Source: Oxalobacteraceae bacterium (GTDB taxonomy: Bacteria; Pseudomonadota; Gammaproteobacteria; Burkholderiales; Burkholderiaceae_D). Taken from it: 40,329 nucleotides of DNA. Positions 33,368-40,329 of this stretch are shown here, one piece after another. Both the position numbers and the translations under genes were made by a program. The stretch spans positions 1 through 40,329 of the forward strand of contig CANGJE010000014.1 in the NCBI GenBank assembly GCA_947454305.1. Reading direction: 5' to 3'. Under the pieces are notes generated by a model, which was not told the origin of the DNA, did not search any database, and was given only the letters and a program-made list of their open reading frames with translations. How positions within the stretch are numbered: the stretch's first letter is position 1; every line of letters starts with the position of its first letter.

Positions 33368-34471
33368 ATGAATGACCAAAAGGTTGATTCAACACTGCAC
33401 GAAATAGCTACCGATGACCATGCCGACGCCCGCGTCGAAGTAGCCAGCCCCATCAGCTTCTTTGAGCGTTACTTAAGCATGTGGGTATTTTTATGCATAG
33501 TGGCCGGAATCAGCTTGGGGCAATTTTTTCCAAGTAGTTTTCATTTCATCGCATCCCTCGAACTAGCTAAAGTTAATTTAGTCGTTGGCTTATTGGTCTG
33601 GATCATGATCATTCCTATGCTCATGAAAATCGACTTTGCAACCCTGCCTTTAGTCAAACGCCACTTGCGCGGCATAGGCATCACCTTGTTTGTGAATTGG
33701 TTAGTCAAACCTTTTTCTATGGCGCTGCTCGGGTGGATATTCGTACGCCACCTATTCGCGTCCCTTTTGCCTTCCGATCAAATTGATAGCTACATCGCCG
33801 GCTTAATTTTGCTCGCTGCCGCACCCTGCACAGCCATGGTATTCGTGTGGAGCAGACTAACAAATGGTGATGGCTTATTCACTCTTTCGCAGGTGGCACT
33901 GAACGATCTCATCATGGTGTTTGCCTTTGCACCTATCGTGGCTCTGTTACTCGGCATATCGTCCATCGTCGTCCCCTGGGAAACTCTTACGACATCGGTC
34001 GTCTTGTATATTGTGATGCCTGTTTTACTGGCACAGGCATGGCGTTACTGGCTGATAAAGCAAGGGAGCCAGATATTCAAAGCAACGATGGAAAAAATTG
34101 GATCGTGGTCTATCACCGCATTGCTGCTGACATTAGTTTTGCTGTTTGGATTTCAAGGTAAAGCCATCATTGATCAACCTTTAATCATTGGGTTACTTGC
34201 CGTACCCATACTGATTCAGGTTTTTTTCAATGCGTCATTGGCTTACTGGTTAAATAAAAAACTGGGAGAAACACATGCAGTCGCCTGCCCTTCCGCTTTA
34301 ATAGGTGCCTCCAATTTTTTTGAACTAGCCGTCGCTGCGGCCATCAGTTTGTTTGGATTTCAATCCGGTGCGGCACTAGCCACCGTCGTGGGTGTCTTAA
34401 TCGAAGTGCCTGTCATGCTCATCGTTGTGCGGATTGTTAATCAGTCCAAGGGCTGGTACGAAAGCATCTGA
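33368..34471 (+). CDS. acr3: Arsenite efflux permease Acr3
   Basis: 367 residues from ATG 33368 with ten membrane segments of the BART superfamily. Visible landmarks are FFERYLSMWVFLCIVAGISL, the transport Cys C154 in APCTAMVFVWSRLTNGDG, and the final ACPSALIGASNFFELAVAAA. Acr3 exports arsenite using proton motive force. A longer frame from 33284 overlaps arsR; ATG 33368 gives a normal start, though the ribosome site is only moderate. No arsC reductase is in the window, so arsenate is either reduced by a distant enzyme or handled by the GAPDH/ArsJ path. Confidence 0.94.
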   Translation: MNDQKVDSTLHEIATDDHADARVEVASPISFFERYLSMWVFLCIVAGISLGQFFPSSFHFIASLELAKVNLVVGLLVWIMIIPMLMKIDFATLPLVKRHLRGIGITLFVNWLVKPFSMALLGWIFVRHLFASLLPSDQIDSYIAGLILLAAAPCTAMVFVWSRLTNGDGLFTLSQVALNDLIMVFAFAPIVALLLGISSIVVPWETLTTSVVLYIVMPVLLAQAWRYWLIKQGSQIFKATMEKIGSWSITALLLTLVLLFGFQGKAIIDQPLIIGLLAVPILIQVFFNASLAYWLNKKLGETHAVACPSALIGASNFFELAVAAAISLFGFQSGAALATVVGVLIEVPVMLIVVRIVNQSKGWYESI

Positions 34472-34576
34472 TGTAGATCCCTGGATTGTCATTTTTTAAA
34501 TACCCTAGATTCGCCCCCCATATCGCCCTACCTTACTGAGCCATCAGTTCACTTGCACCCTTTTCATTGAGCGTAG

Positions 34577-34596
34577 ACGGCACACCGTGTTGCCGT
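34577..34596 (+). terminator. Possible hairpin after acr3
   Basis: ACGGCA and TGCCGT form a 6-bp stem with a partly self-pairing loop, about 105 bases after the acr3 stop. No T-run follows, so it is a weak terminator candidate. Confidence 0.3.
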
Positions 34597-34634
34597 GAGA
34601 CAACAATTTATCGACTCTCTTTGATTTTTAATGT

Positions 34635-34667
34635 ATACCGTCATACCGTATAAATGATTTATACCGT
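34635..34667 (+). promoter_or_regulatory. Three ATACCGT repeats upstream of the basic DNA-binding protein
   Basis: ATACCGT occurs three times (34635-34641, 34643-34649, 34661-34667), spaced 8 and 18 bases apart, in the promoter zone of the next gene. The 8-base and 18-base periods put the copies on different helix faces or allow pairwise binding. An autoregulatory operator is the simplest idea. Confidence 0.55.
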
Positions 34668-34721
34668 TTTTTAGGTGGTGCGATGTCATACACTGATACC
34701 AACTACCAGGAGGCAACGACA

Positions 34722-35066
34722 ATGAACTCTAAAACCAAACCCGCCGCAAAACGCGCCGCTGGGACCAAAGCAGAGCCATCGGCAAAAAAAACGCCTGCTA
34801 AAGCTGCGAAAAAAGTCACTGCTTCCAAAGCAGACAAACTCAACAAACCCCAACTCGTACGCGACAGCTTCACCATTCCCGAGTCTGAATACGCCGTACT
34901 AGCTAAAGTCAAAAAGGCGTGTTTGAAGGAAGGTTTCGAGATTAAGAAAAGCGAGCTCATCCGAATTGGTATCGCTCTGCTCGCTGATATGAGTAGTTCC
35001 AAAGTCAAATCAGCGAAGAAAAAGCTTCAGACGGTGAAAACCGGTCGGCCAAGGAAGCACAAGTAA
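34722..35066 (+). CDS. Basic DNA-binding-like protein with Lys/Ala tail and RHH-like C-terminal domain
   Basis: 114 residues from ATG 34722, which has AGGAGG eight bases upstream; a start at 34683 lacks this. The N-terminal 45 residues are Lys/Ala/Pro-rich like histone H1 tails (KPAAKRAAGTKAEPSAKKTP). The C-terminal part QLVRDSFTIPESEYAVLAKV through KKSELIRIGIALLADM resembles ribbon-helix-helix proteins, with a final RPRKHK. I know such proteins as common but poorly characterised in Burkholderiales, probably nucleoid-associated. Upstream repeats may be its operator. Followed by a terminator. Confidence 0.75.
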   Translation: MNSKTKPAAKRAAGTKAEPSAKKTPAKAAKKVTASKADKLNKPQLVRDSFTIPESEYAVLAKVKKACLKEGFEIKKSELIRIGIALLADMSSSKVKSAKKKLQTVKTGRPRKHK

Positions 35067-35084
35067 GCCCTCAAGGCTTTTTTT
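35065..35084 (+). terminator. Rho-independent terminator after the basic protein gene
   Basis: AAGCC and GGCTT form a short stem followed by seven T. It overlaps the last bases of the gene and its stop, which is compact but usual. Confidence 0.65.
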
Positions 35085-35089
35085 AACCG

Positions 35090-35131
35090 CCCTTCCACTT
35101 GGCACCGCAGTGCCGTGAAGGGTTTCTTTCT
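35090..35131 (+). promoter_or_regulatory. Nested hairpin in the speD leader
   Basis: GGCAC-CGCA-GTGCC forms a tight inner stem; CCCTTcCAC before it and GTGaAGGG after it pair as an outer stem, followed by TTTCTTTC. It lies 26-67 bases before the speD start and could be a second terminator or a regulatory fold in the speD leader. No known riboswitch consensus was matched. Confidence 0.45.
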
Positions 35132-35156
35132 TGTTTTTAGGGGAAAGGAATTACCT

Positions 35157-35555
35157 ATGCAAGGACTTCACCTCACCGCAGATATTGCGGGTTGTAACTC
35201 CAATCTGAAATTAATGACGGATGCAAAATCATTACGTCGCAAATGTTTGGAGCTAGTCGATAAAAGTGGCCTGACCGCCGTCAGCGAAGTTTTTCATGCC
35301 TTCCCGGGGTTACACGAAGGCGAATGTGGCGGCGTCACAGGCACGGTACTGCTCGCCGAATCGCATTTAGCATTGCATACCTGGCCGGAATTGGGCGCGA
35401 TTACCTTCGATGTGTATGTCTGTAACTTTTCTATGGATAACAGCGGCAAAGCTGCCACGCTACTAGAATCATTGATCAAACTCTTTGAACCCACGGATAT
35501 CGTCAGAAATCAACTCATTCGAGGTGAAGTGGGTGCGACATTAACGACTGCGTAG
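35157..35555 (+). CDS. speD: S-adenosylmethionine decarboxylase proenzyme
   Basis: 132 residues from ATG 35157 (AAAGGA upstream). SpeD cleaves itself at a Ser to form the pyruvoyl cofactor, then decarboxylates SAM to supply aminopropyl groups for spermidine. The processing Ser is S69 in AESHLALHTWPE, with H74 and C89 at the family distances of +5 and +20. An upstream frame start at 35115 would run through the leader hairpin and is rejected. speE is not adjacent. Followed by a strong terminator. Confidence 0.95.
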   Translation: MQGLHLTADIAGCNSNLKLMTDAKSLRRKCLELVDKSGLTAVSEVFHAFPGLHEGECGGVTGTVLLAESHLALHTWPELGAITFDVYVCNFSMDNSGKAATLLESLIKLFEPTDIVRNQLIRGEVGATLTTA

Positions 35556-35578
35556 ATAGTAAGAAAATTCAGGTAGAT

Positions 35579-35606
35579 AAAAAGGGCGCGAAAGCGCCCT
35601 TTTTTG
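35579..35606 (+). terminator. Rho-independent terminator of speD
   Basis: GGGCGC-GAAA-GCGCCC is a 6-bp GC stem with a stable GAAA tetraloop, with A-run before and T6 after. It is likely effective in both directions, ending also the minus-strand two-component operon. Confidence 0.92.
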
Positions 35607-35673
35607 TTGAGTGAAGATAATTTAACTTGAACAACTCATTTAGTATGCAAAAAATAGCTATCAAAATTTGTAA

Positions 35674-37059
35674 CTAAAGAATGCTCGTGGGATAACTCAG
35701 ACGCAAAGTGACAACGTTTACCGCATTGACTTCCATGCTCAGCTCAGCGCCATGGACCCGAGCAATCTCTTGCGCCAGACTCAAGCCAAGACCTAAGCCG
35801 TCAATATCTCTGGTGCGCGATGAATCGCCTCTATAAAACCGATCAAACGCTTTCTTTGCAAGATCGTCGGGTGGATTGGCTGTAGGGTTGGACATTGAAA
35901 ATTCAAAGCCCCGGTCATTCTTCACAAGCTGCATTTTTATCCAACCACCCTCAATATTGTATTTAACCGCATTGGTATACAAATTATAAAAAAGTTGATT
36001 GATCAAATTTTGGTCGCAATTCCAGCAAATTTTTGGCTGCAATTCACTTGTAATATTGAGTTTTGATTGGAATATTTGCGCGTCAAGAACCAACTGACCG
36101 ATTGCATCACTGATCGATACCTCTTGCATATCATATTGAATAATGTTCGCATCAGCACTTGATAAGAGCAGTAATTTTTCCGTAATCTCAATCAATCGCT
36201 CGACTTCATCTGCTATCGAACGCATTCGTATTTGCTCATCCGAGCCGGTTGGCAATTGAGCGATAACTCGCTCAGCGTTCCCACGAAGAATAGTCAATGG
36301 TGTCTTTAATTCATGCGATGCGTCACCCGCAAACCGTCGAGCCTGAACAAAGCTTTCATTAAGCCGAATTCTAAGCAACTCAAACACTGAAATGAAGCTA
36401 TCAAATTCTTTGTAGACGGGAATGATTTCGATAGGCTGATCAAGATTTTTCGAAGAGAGTTTTTTCAGGGATTCCTCTATCTGACGAATTGGCCCCATGA
36501 TCAGATTACTGCAAAACCAGGTTAACACTGACAAAGACAACAAAAGAAATGGCCCTGTATAGGTGGCGATTTTTGTCCTAAAATCCCACAGTGAATCAAC
36601 GTAGGCATCAATGTCTTTGCGTAGAATTAATATTCTCGGCGATGAAGAATCATCTTTAAACTTTGCGATTACCCAAGTTTCATTTTTTATTGTCTGCTCT
36701 CCAACTTCAACTGAAGATGAAGCCACATCGCTTGAATCAGCAAAATCAAGCTCAGGAATTTCAACGCAAATTGCAGGCTTTTCAGACTTGGAGTCATTTC
36801 TCCCTGGGCAGAAAACATAGTATTTCGCCAATCCAGCGAGAATCACATCATCACTTTTTTCTAAAGCGCATCCCAAATTCTGAAATCGCTCCAGATTCGG
36901 CCCGCTACAATTTTCCATCGTATTTACTAAATCGATTTTGGCTCGATTGTAGACAGTCGAAGGAGAAATTCGTTGGGCAATAGTTCGATTAATTAAGAAA
37001 ATTAAGAAAACAGCGAAGAGGATGTACCCGAAAATTTTCCAGCGAAGTGATTTTCTCAT
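35674..37059 (-). CDS. Sensor histidine kinase of an OmpR-type two-component pair
   Basis: 461 residues. N-terminal membrane helix (about 8-24), a periplasmic sensor of about 140 residues with four Cys (51, 64, 84, 98) that could form disulfides, second membrane helix (about 168-187), HAMP (about 188-240), HisKA with H249 in DASHELKTPLTILRG, and a C-terminal ATPase with a Pro-containing N box variant (NLYTNAVKYN) and DGLGLGLSLAQEIARVHG. The signal is unknown. It overlaps the response regulator gene by 4 bases (ATGA), and both are read from the same promoter. The outer-membrane transporter-like gene is divergent and is a likely target. Confidence 0.92.
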   Translation of the reverse strand: MRKSLRWKIFGYILFAVFLIFLINRTIAQRISPSTVYNRAKIDLVNTMENCSGPNLERFQNLGCALEKSDDVILAGLAKYYVFCPGRNDSKSEKPAICVEIPELDFADSSDVASSSVEVGEQTIKNETWVIAKFKDDSSSPRILILRKDIDAYVDSLWDFRTKIATYTGPFLLLSLSVLTWFCSNLIMGPIRQIEESLKKLSSKNLDQPIEIIPVYKEFDSFISVFELLRIRLNESFVQARRFAGDASHELKTPLTILRGNAERVIAQLPTGSDEQIRMRSIADEVERLIEITEKLLLLSSADANIIQYDMQEVSISDAIGQLVLDAQIFQSKLNITSELQPKICWNCDQNLINQLFYNLYTNAVKYNIEGGWIKMQLVKNDRGFEFSMSNPTANPPDDLAKKAFDRFYRGDSSRTRDIDGLGLGLSLAQEIARVHGAELSMEVNAVNVVTLRLSYPTSIL

Positions 37060-37751
37060 TGCTCTACTTTGGATTCCAGGCGAAAGCGGTAACCTACACC
37101 TCGGATGGTTTCGATTGGAAATTCAATTCCTGAAGGAGAATTTCGATTAAGTTTTTTTCTTATACGTTGGATATAAACATCCACGACATTCGTTTCTGGA
37201 TTAAAACTGATCGCCCACACATGCTGCAAAATTTGCTTCCGCGAAAAAATATGCCCTGGCGAACGCATTAAAAATTCAATCAAACTAAATTCTCTTTGAC
37301 TGAGCGGCGTCGAAGTACCTCTCCAAGAAACTCGATTACTTACTTTGTTGAGACAAACCTGATTTACTGTAATTTCATCTACATCGTCATTATTTATTCT
37401 GGCTTTGATCGCACGAACACGCGCCACCAACTCTTCTGCAAAAAATGGCTTAGAAATATAATCATCACCACCGATTTCAAAGCCTTTAAGGCGATACGGC
37501 AGCTCACCTTTGGCAGTCAGAAATACTACCGGTATTTTATTGCCTAATTCGCGAGCTTTTTTAAGTACCTCAAATCCATCCATTGAGGGAAGCATTACGT
37601 CCAAAACAACCAGATCGTAATCGCCGTCTAGCATGGCTGCGAGACCATCGGCCCCATTACTCACGTGAGTGACAGAAAAGTCTGCCCCCGTCAGCGCAAG
37701 CATAGTAAATTCCGCAATCTTTATTTCGTCTTCGATCAGAAGAATTTTCAT
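37056..37751 (-). CDS. OmpR-family response regulator
   Basis: 231 residues. Receiver domain: acidic pocket E7/D8, phospho-acceptor D51 in VVLDVMLPSMDGFEVL, T79 and K101 (ISKPF). C-terminal winged helix: TPLSQREFSLIEFLMRSPGH and NVVDVYIQRIRKKL. Partner kinase gene follows with a 4-base overlap. A near-palindrome in the divergent region to the outer-membrane gene could be its target. Confidence 0.94.
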   Translation of the reverse strand: MKILLIEDEIKIAEFTMLALTGADFSVTHVSNGADGLAAMLDGDYDLVVLDVMLPSMDGFEVLKKARELGNKIPVVFLTAKGELPYRLKGFEIGGDDYISKPFFAEELVARVRAIKARINNDDVDEITVNQVCLNKVSNRVSWRGTSTPLSQREFSLIEFLMRSPGHIFSRKQILQHVWAISFNPETNVVDVYIQRIRKKLNRNSPSGIEFPIETIRGVGYRFRLESKVEQ

Positions 37752-38107
37752 GTAAGCGCTATCTGGAGTTTTAAAAAGAAATTCAACGGCCGAATTATTG
37801 CTGAATAACTAATTCTAGCTGTGAATCGAATAGCGATTGCTAGTAACGCATCTCAACTGGTGCTGATGATAAGCAACAGGTGCAGATATATAATTACAGA
37901 TCCGTAATTTTGTATTGGATACCTGTCGAGTTTTCTGATATTAAAGGGGCATGGTATCGCAAATATGAATATCAAAATTGCAATGCCATAAAGATCAACT
38001 ACAAATGTTCATTGCTTTTAGATGACCTCCATAAATTTGAGCTTTTTAGCTCGCAATTTATGTACAGACTTATTGATCAAAACCAGTCTTTAAAACAAAC
38101 AAAATCG
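37752..38107. other. Divergent region between response regulator and outer-membrane gene
   Basis: About 355 bases. The plus-strand frame is open from 37880 with an ATG there, but residues 1-76 of that frame look non-coding (no signal peptide at its start) and the gene is taken from 38108. The region holds a 16-bp near-palindrome at 37893-37908. Confidence 0.5.
37893..37908. promoter_or_regulatory. Near-palindrome, candidate response-regulator site
   Basis: ATTACAGATCCGTAAT is a dyad with one mismatched pair. Its left half is the reverse complement of ATCTGTAA, which occurs twice, 20 bases apart, at 39200-39207 and 39220-39227 upstream of the TerB-like gene. The sharing suggests a common regulator. 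Confidence 0.45.
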
Positions 38108-38992
38108 ATGAACTCTTCACATATCAGCAAGGCAGCTCAATTAATCGGTATAACAGGACTACTGTGTCTACAGCATGCCGCTGCTATTGACCTAATCCCT
38201 GGAGAAATCATTGCTCCTGTAGCGGGAACAAAACAATTTTTGCTGTCCTATCAATTAAGTGAACGTGGTGATTACTTCAAAAATAATAGCCGCTTCCTGA
38301 CTGGTCCAAAAATCGAAACTGAACAACTTCAGGTGCGCGCCGGATACGCATTCGATATCTACAGTCTTCCAGCATTTTTTTATACTCAGCTCCCCGTTGG
38401 AACTATTGAGCCCTCCGGAACCTTAAGCAATAGAGTCGGCGACTCAGGTATCGGAGACACCTCATTTCTACTCGCAATATGGCCCTATTCTAATCGTGAA
38501 ACTGGCGAGTATTTGGGGTTAGGTGGTTATCTAACTTTACCTACTGGGAGTTATGAACCCAAACGCACTTTTCTCAATATGGGTGCGAATCGAACCTCAT
38601 CTGCCCTTCAAATTGGATATCAACGCTCACTCATGCCTAAGCTGGAATGGATGTCGGCGGTTGACGGTATATGGTTTGGAAAAAATGATGACTACAGCAT
38701 TATTCATGCGACCTTAAAACAAAAAAATTTATACAACTTTCAAACCGGTCTGCGCTATGTGATAAATGATCGTTACTCTCTGGCAGCAGTCCATTTCTAC
38801 AGCCAAGGTGGCGAAACAAATATCAATGGAGTCGATAGTAACGACGCTACATCGCTAAAGCGCTGGCAAATCACCGGGGCTGGCATGTTTGATTTTGGAA
38901 AAATCACTGTTCAATATGGCCGAGATTTTGAAACAAAAAATGGATATATAGAAAACAGTCGACTAATCATCCGCTACGGCATGCGATTCTAG
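38108..38992 (+). CDS. Outer-membrane transporter-like protein (MetA-pathway phenol-degradation-like)
   Basis: 294 residues from ATG 38108. Signal peptide about 1-24 (SKAAQLIGITGLLCLQHAAA), then a mature beta-barrel with alternating strands, the segments FFYTQLPVGTIEPSG, GVGDSG-like RVGDSGIGDTSF and GYLTLPTGSYEP, and a C-terminal Phe (IIRYGMRF). This is the pattern of the MetA-pathway phenol-degradation-like outer-membrane proteins, thought to be porins for hydrophobic compounds. Substrate unknown. Divergent from the two-component genes, which may control it. Confidence 0.78.
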   Translation: MNSSHISKAAQLIGITGLLCLQHAAAIDLIPGEIIAPVAGTKQFLLSYQLSERGDYFKNNSRFLTGPKIETEQLQVRAGYAFDIYSLPAFFYTQLPVGTIEPSGTLSNRVGDSGIGDTSFLLAIWPYSNRETGEYLGLGGYLTLPTGSYEPKRTFLNMGANRTSSALQIGYQRSLMPKLEWMSAVDGIWFGKNDDYSIIHATLKQKNLYNFQTGLRYVINDRYSLAAVHFYSQGGETNINGVDSNDATSLKRWQITGAGMFDFGKITVQYGRDFETKNGYIENSRLIIRYGMRF

Positions 38993-39331
38993 TCACGACA
39001 ACCAGCATTCCTGCAGCCCTCAAAAATTAACTAATTTACATCCCTAAAGTCCGTAACCTTCCATGCATCAAAATCAGGCTAATAAGATCGTGTATTAAAT
39101 GATAAATTTTTCAGAAAAAATTATCGTTTTGAAACCGTAAAAAAAATAGATTTCTAGAAGGTTATTTGTATATTTGCCCCCAAGAATGACAATCCAGTTA
39201 TCTGTAAATATTCTGACTAATCTGTAACGCTCAAAACCCCACCCTCAGAGTACCTTTCAGCTGTGAAATAAGCGATCTGCCATTACTGGAAAACAGGTCG
39301 CATCCACCACTCACAGCTGTCGGTAGATACT
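38993..39331. other. AT-rich intergenic region upstream of the TerB-like gene
   Basis: About 340 bases with no gene on either strand. The direct repeat ATCTGTAA (39200-39207 and 39220-39227) with a 20-base period is the main feature. No terminator for the outer-membrane gene was identified. Confidence 0.5.
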
Positions 39332-40329
39332 ATGGGCTCGGGCGATTTATTCAAGCATTTATTCAAAGCTCTCAATCTGGACAATTACGTTTCCGGACAG
39401 AGTGATGACGCACGCGTTCAACTCACGCCATTAATTGCTCTCATCGCATCCATCATTTACATGATGATCGCTGATGGTGAGGTATCAGACAGCGAAAGCA
39501 GTCAATTGCAATCCGTAATTGGCGATAACGATGAAGCTCTGCACCGCGCGCTCCGGTATGTCGAGTCGACACCTCAAGAAGAATTTTTAAAAGAGCTACC
39601 ATCGGTTGTTTTTGGAAACGATAAGCTTTGCATCCTGCTGAATGTTTGCGACTCCATCATGTCAGATGGCGAACTGTCGAGCCTGGAGTGGGATCTATTC
39701 CAAAATTTCCTCGCCGCCTTGGGATACTCCGAAAAATCTTTCAAGCCATATTTTGGCGCCATATCAATCAAAAACAAACGATCAGTTCTTGGTTCATTTG
39801 ATGACACCTTTAGCCCTGATACGTTAACGCCACAGCTAAGTTTAGCCGCTGGCTTGCTCTACATGATGTCGTCTGATGGTGTGATGGCCAAAGAAGAAAT
39901 TGGTCAATTGCAAGTCATTATTGGTGAATCTAAAAGTCTTCTAAAAGCATCTCTGAAGTATGTTGGCCAAAACAAGGCTCATCAGTTTTTGAAAGTCGTA
40001 CCTACGCTGCTGAGTCCACGACAGAAGCTTTGTGTTTTAGTGAACGTATGTGACACCATGCTCTCGGACGGCTTGGTTGAAAATGCTGAGAGAGAGCTTT
40101 TCAAAAGAATGTTGCCTGCGTTTGGCCAGACTGAAGATAGCTTTAAAGCTTACTATCAAATTATTTTTCTAAAAAATGAAAAGCCGCTAGATCGTCGTCC
40201 GGTAATTAAAAAAACACAAGCAGAAGTACCCACTGCAATTGAAAAAAAAGATGAAGAAGGCGTTGTTTTCGACAGAAAATTTTTAGTCGAAGCTGAAAAA
40301 TCAAGCGAGGAAGATTTTAAGAAAGTAGA
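39332..40329 (+). CDS. Tandem TerB-like domain protein, partial (3' end beyond right edge)
   Basis: 332 codons are visible from ATG 39332 with no stop; the gene continues past the window. Two TerB/DjlA-like helical domains are repeated: first LIALIASIIYMMIADGEVSD with KLCILLNVCDSIMSDGELS, second LSLAAGLLYMMSSDGVMAKE with KLCVLVNVCDTMLSDGLVEN. Each has the two acidic D-G-x-[LMV] turns that bind metal in TerB. After about residue 270 the sequence turns charged and probably disordered (KKTQAEVPTAIEKKDEEG), leading to an unseen C-terminal part. TerB proteins are linked to tellurite resistance and membrane stress; here no ter operon is visible, so the role is open. Confidence 0.8.
   Translation, partial: MGSGDLFKHLFKALNLDNYVSGQSDDARVQLTPLIALIASIIYMMIADGEVSDSESSQLQSVIGDNDEALHRALRYVESTPQEEFLKELPSVVFGNDKLCILLNVCDSIMSDGELSSLEWDLFQNFLAALGYSEKSFKPYFGAISIKNKRSVLGSFDDTFSPDTLTPQLSLAAGLLYMMSSDGVMAKEEIGQLQVIIGESKSLLKASLKYVGQNKAHQFLKVVPTLLSPRQKLCVLVNVCDTMLSDGLVENAERELFKRMLPAFGQTEDSFKAYYQIIFLKNEKPLDRRPVIKKTQAEVPTAIEKKDEEGVVFDRKFLVEAEKSSEEDFKKV

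Noticed and set aside
1..40329. CRISPR arrays, insertion sequences, prophage or integrase genes
   Set aside because: No direct-repeat arrays, transposase or integrase coding, or att-like duplication near the tRNA-Lys was seen.

Overview
The window reads as chromosome of a betaproteobacterium, most likely Burkholderiales, that makes bacteriochlorophyll. The block glyA-nrdR-type IV pilins on the minus strand, next to SDR-ybgC-tolQRAB-pal-cpoB and a tRNA-Lys on the plus strand, is an arrangement I know from that order. A full-length bchH and a bciA-type 8-vinyl reductase point to aerobic anoxygenic phototrophy. I could not fix the genus. The assignment rests on recognised families and synteny, with no database search.

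Layout. 1-3302 (minus): glyA, nrdR and two minor pilins (PilV-like, and a PilW-like gene cut by the left edge). 3630-9633 (plus): an SDR and the complete Tol-Pal envelope operon, then tRNA-Lys with a clear promoter and terminator. 9925-14288: small envelope genes, namely a Cys-rich repeat protein, a beta-barrel-like protein, an Adhesin_E-like protein, a bactofilin and an OprB-like porin. 14508-17481: an MFS carrier, two small RodZ-like HTH proteins and a BPL_N amidotransferase-like protein with a possible coupled leader peptide. 17530-20118: an SbtA-type bicarbonate transporter with a 54-residue membrane peptide behind it, a divergent CbbR-like LysR regulator and a NIPSNAP protein. 20158-30115: phototrophy-related region with bciA, an alpha/beta hydrolase, an MFS carrier, and bchH between two paralogous AerR/PpaA-type cobalamin-binding regulators. 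30135-34471: arsenic cluster, with GAPDH-arsJ-Adhesin_E-like on the minus strand and arsR-acr3 on the plus strand. 34722-40329: a basic DNA-binding protein, speD, an OmpR-type two-component pair, an outer-membrane transporter-like protein and a tandem TerB-like gene cut by the right edge.

How the parts may work together. The most interesting region is the regulation around bchH. Two AerR-like proteins flank it, they share a ribosome-binding leader, and one is divergent from bchH with both -35 hexamers inside one palindrome. A second perfect palindrome, fitting TGT-N12-ACA (the PpsR/CrtJ consensus), lies between sbtA and its LysR gene. This suggests, as inference only, that bicarbonate uptake and pigment synthesis could share light/redox control. 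The arsenic cluster combines arsenite efflux (Acr3) with the GAPDH/ArsJ route for arsenate.

Several genes lie outside simple ATG-to-stop calling: the two edge-truncated genes, the 54-residue peptide, the coupled leader peptide, and corrected starts for nrdR, pal, arsJ, acr3, speD, the second aerR and others.
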